Source: Nilaparvata lugens (Eukaryota > Arthropoda > Insecta > Hemiptera > Delphacidae). Taken from it: a DNA stretch of 64,000 bases. Where the stretch lies: contig NC_052505.1 in assembly GCF_014356525.2 (NCBI RefSeq), positions 16,748,135 to 16,812,134 on the forward strand, given 5' to 3'. Each line of letters begins with the position of its first letter. Within the stretch, counting starts at the first letter, position 1. Under the pieces are notes generated by a model. The model did no database searches and was not told the origin of the DNA. It saw only the letters and a list, made by a program, of their open reading frames with translations. This document shows positions 48,360 through 57,420 of this stretch, in pieces. The position numbers were made by a program, and so were the translations under genes.

Positions 48360-48660
48360 CAAAACCACTAATTTTGTTTGAAGAATTCGTAATTCCAGTT
48401 TCGGTCGTTACACCATTTCCAATCTCTAGTAAACTGAAAGCTTAAACATTGAGCAGCAAAATATATTATTATTATATAGTATGGGTGAAGCCCTGCGATT
48501 GGCCATTAGCTGTTGATTCATTGAAGCTCAGCTCGATTGTCATTGGCCGAGACTAGACACGCCCAAGTATTACGAATATGGTCATGGGAGATGCTCACAA
48601 AATATGGAATGAAACTTAATTTGCTAAATAGCAAAGCATAATTAATAATACGAAAAAGAA
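48360..48660 (-). mobile_element. Diverged third copy of the 35471-35910 MITE family
   Basis: CAGTTTCGGTCGTTACACCA, then TTCCAATCTCTAGTAAACTG, GAGCAGCAAAATATATTATT, GATTGGCCATTAGCTG and CATTGGCCGAGACTAGACAC parallel the 35500-35790 order with many substitutions. Assignment rests on order and the few conserved words. Confidence 0.55.
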
Positions 48661-48711
48661 TAGGAGAGTATACAATTTTAAACAAGAAAAAAACACAAAT
48701 ACATTAACTAC

Positions 48712-49560
48712 AAAAAAATCTGGTGTGGCGCACTCACACAACCTTCCTTGCCGTTATGAAAATTGATCACCTGACGCTAGTGTTTACGCGCATCTCAAGT
48801 CTACTATTCAAAGATCTGAGCCAGCAGGTGACAGAACAATAACGCTGGAGACACGAAGTCTGCTATCTCTTCATAGTGAATGATTTAATAGAATCAACAG
48901 TTGGCAATTGAATAATCACATTTTCTCGAATTTTGAGTTTATTTTCAATTTTAGGTGGAAATGTTACTGGAGATTGATTGTAGAGATCAATCTATCTTCA
49001 AACAAACTATCTACAATCAAAGATTGTAGAGATGTTCATGCTAAATATTTTCCACTTGAAATTTGTTGTATAAATTGTATCTGTAGCCTGATAATTCGGG
49101 ATATAAAATCAAACTTCGCATAGATGAGGTGGAGATCCTGAGATTTTTACAGTTATAGCCTAGGACTTGTGGCAGTTGATAGACCTTATCAATGACTATT
49201 TTAGGAATAAATATGTTTAAAGTCGTTGGAGCCGTTTTCGAGAAAATCGCAAAAACCCTGTTTTTCACAACATTTTTATCATTTTAGCCGCCATCTTGAA
49301 TTGCATTTGATCTAAATTGTTCGTGTCGGATACTTATATTGTAAAAACCTTAAGTTCCAAATTTTAAGTCATTCCGTTAATTGGGAGATGAGATATCGTG
49401 TACACAGACACACATACACTCATATACACACACACACACACACAGACCCATACCCAAAAACCACTTTTTGGACTCAGGGGACCTTGAAACGTATAGAAAT
49501 TTATAAATTGGGGTACCTTATTTTTTTCGGAAAGCAATACTTTCCTTACCCATGGTAATA
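48712..49560 (-). mobile_element. Large interspersed repeat, minus copy (inverted relative to 40403-41465)
   Basis: Starts AAAATCTGGTGTGGCGCACT and CACACAACCTTCCTTGCCG. It includes GAGCCGTTTTCGAGAAAATC and CCGCCATCTTGAATTGCAT, a CA microsatellite at 49425-49443 and GACTCAGGGGACCTTGAAAC, and ends GAAAGCAATACTTTCCTTAC near 49555. Each word is the reverse complement of one in 40403-41465. It has about one unit of the internal repeat rather than three. Confidence 0.82.
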
Positions 49561-50012
49561 GATCAATTAATTCAAAAGAAAACAACAAAACGTAAAATAC
49601 ACAAGTATTGTTATTCTGGCTAAAATGTGTCGGTTCATTCAAACTAGATATGCAATCGTTTTTCAATAGCCTAATTACTACTATAATTCTCAATAAATTC
49701 TTCTGTACATGTTGACTCTATTCAATATATATTTTTCAATCAGTTGAAGAGCTGGAAATACAAATGATTGTCGATTACTATTTGTGTTCTAATAATGGAA
49801 AAATACCACATCACGCACAACACAACTGTAAAATTGAATAGATGTTTTTTGAACATTTTCTTGGTTCTATGATGCAAATAAATTTACAATATCAAGTAAA
49901 ATCGTCCTGTACCACATTCTAATCCATATAATGCAAAATTCTCAAAATTGATTCTCAATGCAAAATTCAACTATTCTAATTGTGGCCTAATTGTGATTAT
50001 TTTTGTTTCCAG
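49561..50012 (+). other. NaCP60E: Intron end upstream of the S2-S4 exon
   Basis: Unique AT-rich sequence leading into the TTTGTTTCCAG acceptor. Nothing else recognised. Confidence 0.6.
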
Positions 50013-50233
50013 ATATATCTTCCTTGCAATCTATACTGCTGAAATGATCATAAAATCCGTAGCCAAGGGTTTCATACTGAACAAATATACGTACTTGAGA
50101 AACCCTTGGAACTGGTTGGATTTTGTGGTGATAACGTCGGGCTATGCAACCATTGGTATGGAGGTCGGCAATTTGGCTGGTTTGAGAACATTTCGAGTGC
50201 TGAGGGCCCTGAAAACAGTCTCCATCATGCCTG
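50013..50233 (+). CDS. NaCP60E: Voltage-gated cation channel DSC1/NaCP60E, exon with domain I S2-S4 voltage sensor
   Basis: Second coding exon of the same channel. The acceptor AG is at 50011-50012 after a T-rich tract. The first base completes the Glu codon left open by the 43001-43209 exon, giving ...EEAE-YIFLAIYTAEMIIK. The donor is GTAAGT at 50234, leaving phase 1. It encodes S2 (YIFLAIYTAEMIIKSVAKGF), the S2-S3 loop with TYLRNPWNW, S3 (LDFVVITSGYATIGM) and S4. S4 reads LRTFRVLRALKTVSIMPG, with four basic gating residues (R, R, R, K) at three-residue spacing. The pattern is that of homologous domain I. S2, S3 and S4 therefore lie in one 221-nt exon. The S4-S5 linker, pore and other domains are not in the window. 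High confidence as a channel exon, slightly lower for DSC1 over para. Confidence 0.94.
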
Positions 50234-50313
50234 GTAAGTACGCATCAATCAAACCTTCAAACAATCATCATAATATACATGCCACATTTCACATGTACTA
50301 TCTCAATATTTAA

Positions 50314-50937
50314 GGCTGTGCAAAGGCTAAAAATAGACTTTTTACTCGTGATATTTTTCAAAGTTTTTTGATTTGTATATCATCAAGCTTTCAAAATGGA
50401 AAAGTTTTCTCAGGAGAACATTTTTTCTGATCATTACTTTTTGAGATATGAGCGCCTTAATTTCAAATTTTTGGGAAAGAACATTTCAAATTCCGTAAGA
50501 GATAAATCCATGAAATTCAAAGGATAGATTCTTCATGGTATTGTTGATCTAGTAAAACCAAATTTTTCTGGAAATATTCATTTTTAGATAGTTATCCAAT
50601 TTACTATAAATAACCAAAAATAACTTTTGGCTCAGTTATCTTTGGTAAATTGAATAACTTCTCCAAAAATTGATATTTTCAGAAAATTTTTGTTTTACTA
50701 GATCAATAATACCATGAAGGATCCATCCTCTAAATCTCATGGATTTATATCGTACCGAAGTTGAAATGTTCTGTCCCAAAAATTTAAACTCCAGTCGCTC
50801 ATATCTCAAAATGTAGTGATCGGAAAAAAATGTTATCTTGAGAAAACTTCTTGATTATGATAGCTTGATGATATACAAATCGAAAAACTTATAAAAATAT
50901 CACGAGTAGAAAGTTTATTTTTAGCCTTTGCACAGCC
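50314..50937. mobile_element. Foldback MITE, copy 2, TTAA target duplication
   Basis: GGCTGTGCAAAGGCTAAAAA at the left and TTTTTAGCCTTTGCACAGCC at the right are flanked by TTAA at 50310-50313 and 50938-50941. The arms are about 300 nt long. It is the sister of 19191-19798. It starts 80 bp after the exon B donor, so the NaCP60E pre-mRNA would carry a large hairpin here. A TTAA target suggests a piggyBac-type mobiliser, though the termini are not classic. Confidence 0.9.
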
Positions 50938-50944
50938 TTAATAT

Positions 50945-51075
50945 GATTTTTCCAAGTCGAGAGTTCGAATCCCACCGTTCGGCATGGACGTTTGATCATC
51001 TCATCAAATCACTCACGCACTTTCAATTACCCTCGCTCAAGCTTTGAGCTCATGTGGTCATAATCCGCAATAAAA
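50945..51075 (+). mobile_element. tRNA-derived SINE fragment
   Basis: GAGTTCGAATCCCACC at 50961-50976 matches a tRNA TpsiC arm / B-box. It is followed by CGTTCGGCATGGACGTTTG and CTCACGCAC..., and the element ends in an A-rich tail near 51070. The A-box half is missing, so it is a 5'-truncated SINE rather than a tRNA gene. Confidence 0.65.
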
Positions 51076-51160
51076 AAAAATAATTCAAAAAGATGTTATG
51101 AAATGCTGATTATGAAAGTCATCTCAAATCATTTTAGGCCTATATTGTGTTATTAGGAAA

Positions 51161-51341
51161 GCAGTGTAAATTTGAATTTTTGTTATGCCTTTTGCCAATA
51201 GAATCACTGCTTTGATTTGATGGCTTCGAATAAGAAACATCAATAACTAAGCAGTGCAAACGTGAATATTTTTGTTGTGCCTTTTGCCAATAGAATCACA
51301 GCTTTGGTTTGATGGCTTTGAATAAGAAACATCAATAACTA
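51161..51341. repeat. 90-bp tandem duplication
   Basis: GCAGTGTAAATTTGAATTTT at 51161 and GCAGTGCAAACGTGAATATT at 51251. Both continue TGCCTTTTGCCAATAGAATC and AATAAGAAACATCAATAACTA. Confidence 0.92.
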
Positions 51342-52315
51342 TGAGTTTAAAAATTGATGAATAATCATTAATACTAGTTACAAATATGATAGGATTCACA
51401 TAATGTGCAATAGAAATTATCACTATAGAATACAGTATATTCATATTAATACTTCTGTTATTCCGTAACCTTATGTGATTCCCTTTATAATATTATCTCC
51501 TAGAGTATTTTATTTTTCTACATCCACATTTTCGTAATTCATTTATTGTTTGAAAAAAAATTCAGAATGATACAAGCCTGATGGATTAGTTTCTTCATGT
51601 GAATATGATGCCCACATAATAGTACATGCAGTTTCTAAAATTCACAAGGTAATGCTGCCATCACTTCTATTTAAATTGGCAAATATGATGCCGACAAAAT
51701 AATATATGCCTCAATATAAGCCGAAGGTTTTGAAATTAGTTCAGCTACCTGTTAGACTACATGACTACGTGACTAGAATGACACTTTCAACCTCTCTGAA
51801 GCATGTTAGTAATGTTTCTTTATTAAAAATGGATCAATATCTCTTCTGAGACTTTCAAGCGTTCGAAGTGTGAGTTGAAGAAGCACTTTGTCTGGGTGCT
51901 TGGAGCATTAGAGCTAGATTATTATCGGATCAAGAGTCTGCTTCACACTTCACATCAGGCCCTATCTGCATTGTGTAAAGACCTTCTGATGTGGCAGGAG
52001 AGCTATTAGGTTAGCCATAAAGGCATGTTCAAGTCAAATCCAATTTCTCACGTCTAAGGCGGATAGTGCAGGCACAAATAACTCATTTCTGTGGGAGAAA
52101 TTGAGTTATGGGAAAATTCAGTTCCACGTAATTAAGGGAAGGTCTGAGAGATGCTTCAGTTGAGACTTGAGAATAAGTTCACCTCTAAACAAACAACTGA
52201 GAAACTAATGCTACACTAAAAAGAGTACCTTGTCCTTGAAAATATTTATTCTATAGTTGTAAATCGAAAAGAATGGGATAATTCAGACGAGATGAATGCA
52301 TTCTAAAGAGTTATT
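51342..52315. other. Non-coding intron sequence, nothing recognised
   Basis: AT-rich. A partly GC-balanced patch at 51840-52030 (CGTTCGAAGTGTGAG, CACATCAGGCCCTATCTGC) has no sustained open frame. Confidence 0.45.
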
Positions 52316-53195
52316 ATACATAGTGAGTCATATATTTAAAGAATTTAAAAGATCTATCAAAGCTATTCTTCTACAAAAATGCCTCTATTCAGTTGAGGAA
52401 TTCTTTGCATAGTCTTAATACAATATTTGTTAAGTAGCACGCCTTCAATACTTACCTATAATTAAAAGTGTTTTATGACTTTAGACATATTGATTGGTGT
52501 AAATGTTTGTTTGACGATTGTTTTAACATGTGAAAGTGTTTCTTACAATAAAAGTGATTTGATTTGATTTGATATTTAGAAAGGGAACCCTTCAATAAAT
52601 TGGAGACTGTTGTAGATATAATACTGTAACTTTCAAGATAAGTTATTTGTCAAGTACTCTACCTTTTGACCTACAACTGAATTTCAACCCCTCATAAGGG
52701 AATGACTAAGAGGTTGTAACTCGAATATTCTAAATGTAAACACCCATTGCATGGTACATCATTTCAAAGGCCTTTCTGAAACAAAAAAGATGGCAACAAT
52801 AAAAATGTTCTATGATACTTTTATCCAAAATGGCGGCTGATTTAAATTTATCAATTATTTCTTTAACAACTCAAACTTCAATCAGCCGCCTTTTTGAATT
52901 GAAGTATCATAGAACATTTTCATTGATGTCATCTCTCTAGTTTTGAGAAGGCCTTTTAAAATGATGTATCACACAATTGGTGTCTACGTTCAAAATATTT
53001 GAGTTACAACCCCTTATTTCTTTAAAAACTAAAACTTCAATCCCTATGAATGGTTGAAATTCAGTTGTACGCTGAAAGGTAGAGTATTTGACCAATAACT
53101 TATCCTGAAAGTTACAGTATTATATCTACAACAGTCTCCAATTCATTGAAGGGTTCCCATACATATGACTCACTCTGTAAAGCTAGAATCCTTAT
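52316..53195. mobile_element. Long foldback element interrupted by a LINE 3' end
   Basis: GGGAACCCTTCAATAAATTG, GACTGTTGTAGATATAATAC and CTTTCAAGATAAGTTATTTG at 52580-52660 are mirrored at 53080-53165. The outer ends TACATAGTGAGTCATATAT (about 52318) and TACATATGACTCACTCTGTA (about 53160-53180) also pair. The central arms contain ATGGCGGCTGATTTAAAT and the complement. The left arm is split by a LINE tail at about 52340-52567. Confidence 0.8.
52340..52567 (+). mobile_element. LINE 3' end with TGATT tail inside the foldback element
   Basis: Short AT-rich 3' UTR ending TTCTTACAATAAAAGTGATT and a TTTGATTTGATTTGATA tail. ATATTTA-like words on both sides (CATATATTTAAAG, GATATTTAGAAAG) may be the target duplication. 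Confidence 0.65.
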
Positions 53196-53576
53196 GGTGT
53201 TGAGAATTCATATGAGAAGATTAAGTGAATATCAATTGGTATACAATTATTGAGTTTAGTGCAGAATAAACATTACATTGGATGAAGAACATGTTCTACA
53301 TTGAACTGGGTTATTTGGACTCATAAGCCTACAGAAGGCCTACATTATTTACAGTAGTACCGTATCGTAAACATGATAAGAGTTTCAATTATGGACAAAA
53401 TATTTGACAAGTTATTTGTAGAAATTTTGACTGATATATTTCATAGAAGTGACAAGGAAATCCGAACTGGCTAAGACAGACTTAGTGAGACTTGCTAAGT
53501 TCATTTGTATTATTTATACTCGTGGTTGGGCAAATATCAATAACATTATGTGTCCGAATCAAGAAATATAAAGAAC

Positions 53577-54556
53577 TAGCCGTCAGGCTCGCTTCGCTCG
53601 CCATATCCGTCCGCCCCCTGGACCCCCGACTGGATCGTCCAAAAATGAGATCAGCGGGCTCGCTTCGCTCGCCTGCATAATGTAAAAATTTTCTTTCTAC
53701 TACTTGATGAAAGAACTGAGAAAACGCAAAAAACGCTAATTTTGGGCGTATCTTTGACGTTATTTCAAATTCCTTCTAACACAACATTATTATACCCCAG
53801 CTGAGCTTCTGTAGTAAATTTGAACAATATGTTTTGTTCATTTTGTTCTCGATAAAGCTGAGAAAACGCTAAAAAACGCTGGAAAAACGCTAATTTTGGG
53901 CGTATCTTTGACGTTATTTCGAATTCCTTCTAACACAACATTATTACACCCTAGCTGAGCTTCTGTACCAAATTTGAACATTTTCTGTTCATTTGTTCAC
54001 GATAAAGCTGAGAAAACACTAAAAAACGCTAGAAAAACGCAGATTTTGGCCGTATCTTTAGAAATTTTTCCAAATCCGTTCTTTGTTTAACGTTTTAACG
54101 TTTTTGGTCCAGTAGATTTTTAGTTCTACGAGTGAGTCAGTCAGTCAGTCATTTCGAAATGGCACTCAGTGAAAATGACGTCAGTGAGTGAGTGCCATTT
54201 CGAAATGACTGACTGACTGACTCACTCGTAGAACTAAAAATCTACTGGACCAAAAACGTTAAAATTTAGTAGGTATGTTCAGTTGGCCCTTTAGAGGCGC
54301 ACTAAGAACGGATTTGGAATCTATATATTATACTAGCCGTCAGGCTCGCTTCGCTCGCCATATCCGTCTAGCCAGGGGGCTCCGCCCCCTGGACCCCCGA
54401 CTGGATCGTCCGATAATGAGATCAGCAGGCTCGCTTCGCTCGCCTGCATTTTTCATTTGAGCATTTTTATCATATGTTAGAACAATCCAGTCGGGGGACC
54501 AGACTAAACGTCTGGCTAAACGGATATGGCGAGCGAAGCGAGCCTGACGGCTAGTA
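53577..54556. repeat. GC-rich palindromic repeat complex with tandem units and long hairpin
   Basis: TAGCCGTCAGGCTCGCTTCG then CTCGCCATATCCGTC occurs at 53577 and 54334 (plus) and inverted at 54511-54556. Each is followed or preceded by GGACCCCCGACTGGAT-type text and a second CTCGCTTCGCTCGCCTGCA. Between are about 2.5 tandem units of 140-155 bp (CTGAGAAAACGC, TTTTGGGCGTATCTTTGACG) at 53716-54075. A hairpin at 54070-54317 follows. No ORF. Element class unknown. Confidence 0.85.
54070..54317. repeat. Near-perfect long inverted repeat (about 76-bp arms)
   Basis: Arm 54093-54168 (TTTTAACGTTTTTGGTCCAG onward through GAGTCAGTCAGTCAGTCATT) is mirrored at 54189-54264 with essentially no mismatch, separated by about 20 nt. 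An outer 11-bp arm CCAAATCCGTT / AACGGATTTGG extends it to 54070 and 54317. The near-identity suggests a recent origin. Confidence 0.92.
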
Positions 54557-54762
54557 ATATAATATTCCCAGGATTGAAGTAGCAGTGCCCAATCAGTTTT
54601 TCCGCGATAAATGCATTTAAATCTTCAACTGGGTGCCAACCTAACAAAGTCAACTCAACTTAATGCCAACCTGACAAAATTATTAATTTATTTTACTACA
54701 TCTTCACGCTTTCACACTATTTTTTTAAAAACAAAATTTAGCTCACCTCTGATAATAATTTG

Positions 54763-54806
54763 TTGATAGTTGCTAGTTGATAGTTGATAGTTGATAGTTT
54801 ATAGTT
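54763..54806. repeat. 7-bp TTGATAG microsatellite
   Basis: About five imperfect TAGTTGA units, with looser TAGTTTATAG relatives at 54857-54880. Confidence 0.8.
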
Positions 54807-54904
54807 TCCTTATGAGTCACAAAATTCCATGTCGCGTATTAACTATTATATATAGATAGTTTATAGTTTATAGTATAGATGATGATTGTTGATAGTGTAA
54901 AAGC

Positions 54905-56284
54905 CTACTTCTGATAGTAATTGTTTATTGTTATTGTGCACCCATCACAATTTTGAAAGACCGTGTTCGGGGTTGATAGAACAGAACTGGATTGAAACTG
55001 GTGCGTTGCAGCCACTGGCATAGGCCTAGTTGAAGTGTGATCAACATCGCTGGAACTGGATTGAAGCTGGTGTGTTGTGGCCACTGGCATAGGCCTAGTT
55101 GAAGTTTCATCAACATCGCTGGAACTGGATTGAAACTGGTGTGTTGTGGCCACTGGCATAGGCCTAGTTGAAGTTTCATCAACATCGCTGGAACTGGATT
55201 GAAACTGGTGCGTAGCAGCCACTGGCATAGGCCTAGTTGAAGTTTCATCAACATCGCTGGAACTGGATTGAAGCTGGTGTGTTGTGGCCACTGGCATAGG
55301 CCCAGATGAAGTGTGATTTAAATCAATGTTGCTTGTTGTTTGGTTCAAAATCCTGTTTGCTGTTTGTATTTTATTTCCAATTGATTCTTCAATATAGCCT
55401 TCGGCGACAGTAGTACTCTTCCATCCGCCATGTCTTTTAAGCTGGGTCATTGTTCCTCCAGCATTAACCAGCAAAGTAGCTGAAGTGCGCCTTAGAGCGT
55501 GTCCAGTATACAAGTTAGGATTGGGAAGTTGTAAGTATTGTGCAATACTCATGGGTATTTTTCCCAGGGAATTTTTCCCCATGGCTTGATTGTAGCATCT
55601 CCCATTTTTAAAACTTAAAAATAGCCGGGGTGATTTTGTTGTCTTTGGTCTTAAATTTAAATACTTTCTGAAATAATATAAGTAGTCTATGTCTCGTTGT
55701 GTGCCATTGATCACAGTGAAAACACGTCCCTTGTTGGTTTTAGAATCAGGTACATTAACTATGAGAATTGAATCTTTGTCCTCAATGTCACTAACAGTCA
55801 TATTGCACAATTCACCCATTCGGCAAGCTCCACAAATACCAAAAATCAAGGCTACTTTTTTCAATAAGTATTGTTCATCTGGAGCATTTAACAGGAATTT
55901 ATTTACCTCCTCTTTGGTGAATGTTTTAGACTTCTTAGGTTGATAGCCTACATTTTTCTTTTTCAGAAAAGCACCCACTTTCGTAAAATTACTGATGTCT
56001 ATGTTGTGTTTCACAATAATTGTTGCTTTCAACATTGAATAAATGGTCCATAAATAACTTGGGCTACATACCTGTGCTTGTTGTGAGAGGTAAACAAGGA
56101 TTACGTTTTCTGAAATTCTTACTGTTCCACCACAATTCTTCTTGCACCATTCAACGAATAAATCATATCGCTTGATGTATAGTTCCTTTGATTTTTCCGG
56201 AAGCAAATTTTCAGTTACATTTTCAGCTTCGTGTCGAATGTTCGGCGGAGTTAGAACAAACTCCTCATCACTCTCACTTTCCAT
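54905..56284 (-). CDS. Crypton-type tyrosine recombinase, intact ORF
   Basis: A 459-residue protein if started at ATG 56284 (MESESDEEF); the open frame continues upstream to 56485, giving 526 residues. Residues about 30-115 resemble a helical core-binding domain. The catalytic domain carries all tyrosine recombinase residues: R155 in CGACRMGELCNM, K182/K185 in PDSKTNKG, H262 and R265 in GHALRRTSATLL, H285 in RHGGW, and nucleophile Y297 in EGYIEES. Such an enzyme cuts and rejoins DNA through a phosphotyrosine link. In animals this architecture marks Crypton DNA transposons or their domesticated relatives. Residues about 320-440 are five 23-residue repeats (TSTRPMPVA.THQ.QSSSSDV). The end reads NCDGCTITINNYYQK. 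I chose 56284 because the acidic start resembles a natural N-terminus. The extra 67 upstream residues are hydrophobic/basic and less convincing. Confidence 0.88.
   Translation of the reverse strand: MESESDEEFVLTPPNIRHEAENVTENLLPEKSKELYIKRYDLFVEWCKKNCGGTVRISENVILVYLSQQAQVCSPSYLWTIYSMLKATIIVKHNIDISNFTKVGAFLKKKNVGYQPKKSKTFTKEEVNKFLLNAPDEQYLLKKVALIFGICGACRMGELCNMTVSDIEDKDSILIVNVPDSKTNKGRVFTVINGTQRDIDYLYYFRKYLNLRPKTTKSPRLFLSFKNGRCYNQAMGKNSLGKIPMSIAQYLQLPNPNLYTGHALRRTSATLLVNAGGTMTQLKRHGGWKSTTVAEGYIEESIGNKIQTANRILNQTTSNIDLNHTSSGPMPVATTHQLQSSSSDVDETSTRPMPVAATHQFQSSSSDVDETSTRPMPVATTHQFQSSSSDVDETSTRPMPVATTHQLQSSSSDVDHTSTRPMPVAATHQFQSSSVLSTPNTVFQNCDGCTITINNYYQK
54985..55329 (-). repeat. 69-bp in-frame tandem repeat, five units
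   Basis: AACTGGATTGAA.CTGGTG starts units at 54985, 55054, 55123, 55192 and 55261 (plus-strand reading), period exactly 69 bp, so 23 residues each. Only a few bases differ between units. It forms the C-terminal part of the recombinase and also opens a spurious second frame. Confidence 0.97.
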
Positions 56285-56479
56285 TTTATAAAAACGAAAA
56301 TAACTTCTACAATACCGGTAGCGGATTTCGAAGATCTTAGTAGGTAACCAAGAAAAAACATAACCTGCAATCTTGTTTTCTGTGCAGACACGCTCAGTCG
56401 TCTCTGTTAAAGTGGGTTTTCGTTTATGCGTAAATGCCGTCGTCGACCATGACAGGGAGAGAATCTCAGATTGGGTAGA

Positions 56480-56712
56480 TTTCAATCTGTCTACATAACT
56501 TAAAAGATTATGTTAAATTATGTTTTAATGGAGCAGGTTGAGCTTATACTTTTTTATACTTTTAAATGGCAATATTTTGATATTATTGAAAATGTTTATT
56601 TCTTTATTAATAAAGACAAATAATGAAAAAGTTATTTAATCAGCTGTTTTAGCACACTTGAAATTTGGACAATATGAATGTCAACAATGCTTGCCGTCGT
56701 CGACTGCGGAAA
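56480..56712 (-). promoter_or_regulatory. Recombinase 5' flank shared with 21628-21890
   Basis: Upstream of the ORF on the minus strand: CCGCAGTCGACGACGGCAAG, CATTGTTGACATTCATATTG, AAAACAGCTGATTAAA, AAAAGTATAAAAAAGTATAA, CATTAAAACATAATTTAACA and GATTGAAATCTACCCAA occur in the same order at 21628-21890. Presumably the element's 5' UTR/promoter. It includes a TATA-like GTATAAAA stretch. Confidence 0.7.
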
Positions 56713-57172
56713 AGTTCGCATAAACGAAAACGTACCTTTAGATGAACGCTCTCGTAGAGATGCCGATGACGTTAGAGGTGTGTACTTTTTCATATCCACC
56801 AACGGTTGAACATAACCTAACAATCGAAATAGAGCTACTTATTTCCTAGAGCTAAAATATTCCAAAGATCGAAATAGAGCTCTTTTACTTTTCCTCTACC
56901 GACCACGACAGTGTTGCCACATTCCTCATTCTTCAATCGCGGCGTTGTCGGACTTCTTCCCATGTTAATCTTATGGGTTTATTTTTACTCCCTTGGGAGT
57001 AAAAGTGATCACTTTTCCCGCTGGGAATTATTTTTAGTCCCATGGGAGGAAAAGTAGTACTTTAGTATTCGATTCCAGGGTGTAAAATGAGACTTTTGAT
57101 AGTAGGTGGAGGAAAAATATAATTTATGCTAGAAATTAAAAACCACTTCCACGATTCAATCCAGTCCAAAGA
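56713..57172. other. Non-coding stretch with small palindromes
   Basis: TTTTACTCCCTTGGGAGTAAAA and AGTCCCATGGGAGGAAAAG near 56985-57055 are short palindromes. No gene recognised. Confidence 0.45.
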
Positions 57173-57420
57173 ATAGTTCAGTAACTCAAGTATTCAAACT
57201 TTTTTGAATTTGTTGATCACTGTCTAATAATTATTAAAACTTGATTTATAATAATGACTCTTGAGTATCATAATAATAATAATAATAATAATAGTTTATG
57301 CTTAAAATTTAAAAGGACGTTGAGCTAATGTTTGAAGTTTCAATCCAATAGTTCAGTAGCTTGAGTATTCAAACTTTTCTGAATTCGTTGATCACAGTCT
57401 CATAATTATTAAAACTAGAT
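57173..57420. repeat. 175-bp duplication around an (AAT)n microsatellite
   Basis: ATAGTTCAGTAACTCAAGTA at 57173 and ATAGTTCAGTAGCTTGAGTA at 57348. Both continue TTCAAACTTTT.TGAATT.GTTGATCAC and ATAATTATTAAAACT. (AAT)n lies at about 57271-57292. Confidence 0.85.

Larger units (their letters stand above)
43210..50012 (+). other. NaCP60E: Intron of NaCP60E between the S1 and S2-S4 exons
   Basis: A 6,803-bp phase-2 intron bounded by GTGAGT and TTTGTTTCCAG. It is packed with repeats: a 205-bp tandem duplication, a duplicated block shared with 36398-36858, foldback MITEs, and a minus-oriented copy of the repeat family that is plus-oriented at 40403-41465. No additional exon was recognised inside it. 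Confidence 0.85.

Noticed and set aside
43001..50233. Assignment of the channel exons to para (the main Nav channel)
   Set aside because: The wording around YIHRF, NQYFDY, EEAEYIFLAIY and SGYATIGM follows DSC1/NaCP60E as I know it. Para has different residues at these positions, so DSC1 is preferred, though a database search would settle it.
50945..51075. tRNA gene
   Set aside because: Only the TpsiC/B-box part is present, followed by unrelated sequence and an A-rich tail. There is no acceptor stem or A-box, so a SINE remnant is the better reading.
54931..55254. 107-codon minus-strand frame rich in MLMKLQLGLCQW repeats
   Set aside because: Out-of-frame reading of the 69-bp tandem repeat that belongs to the recombinase C-terminus.
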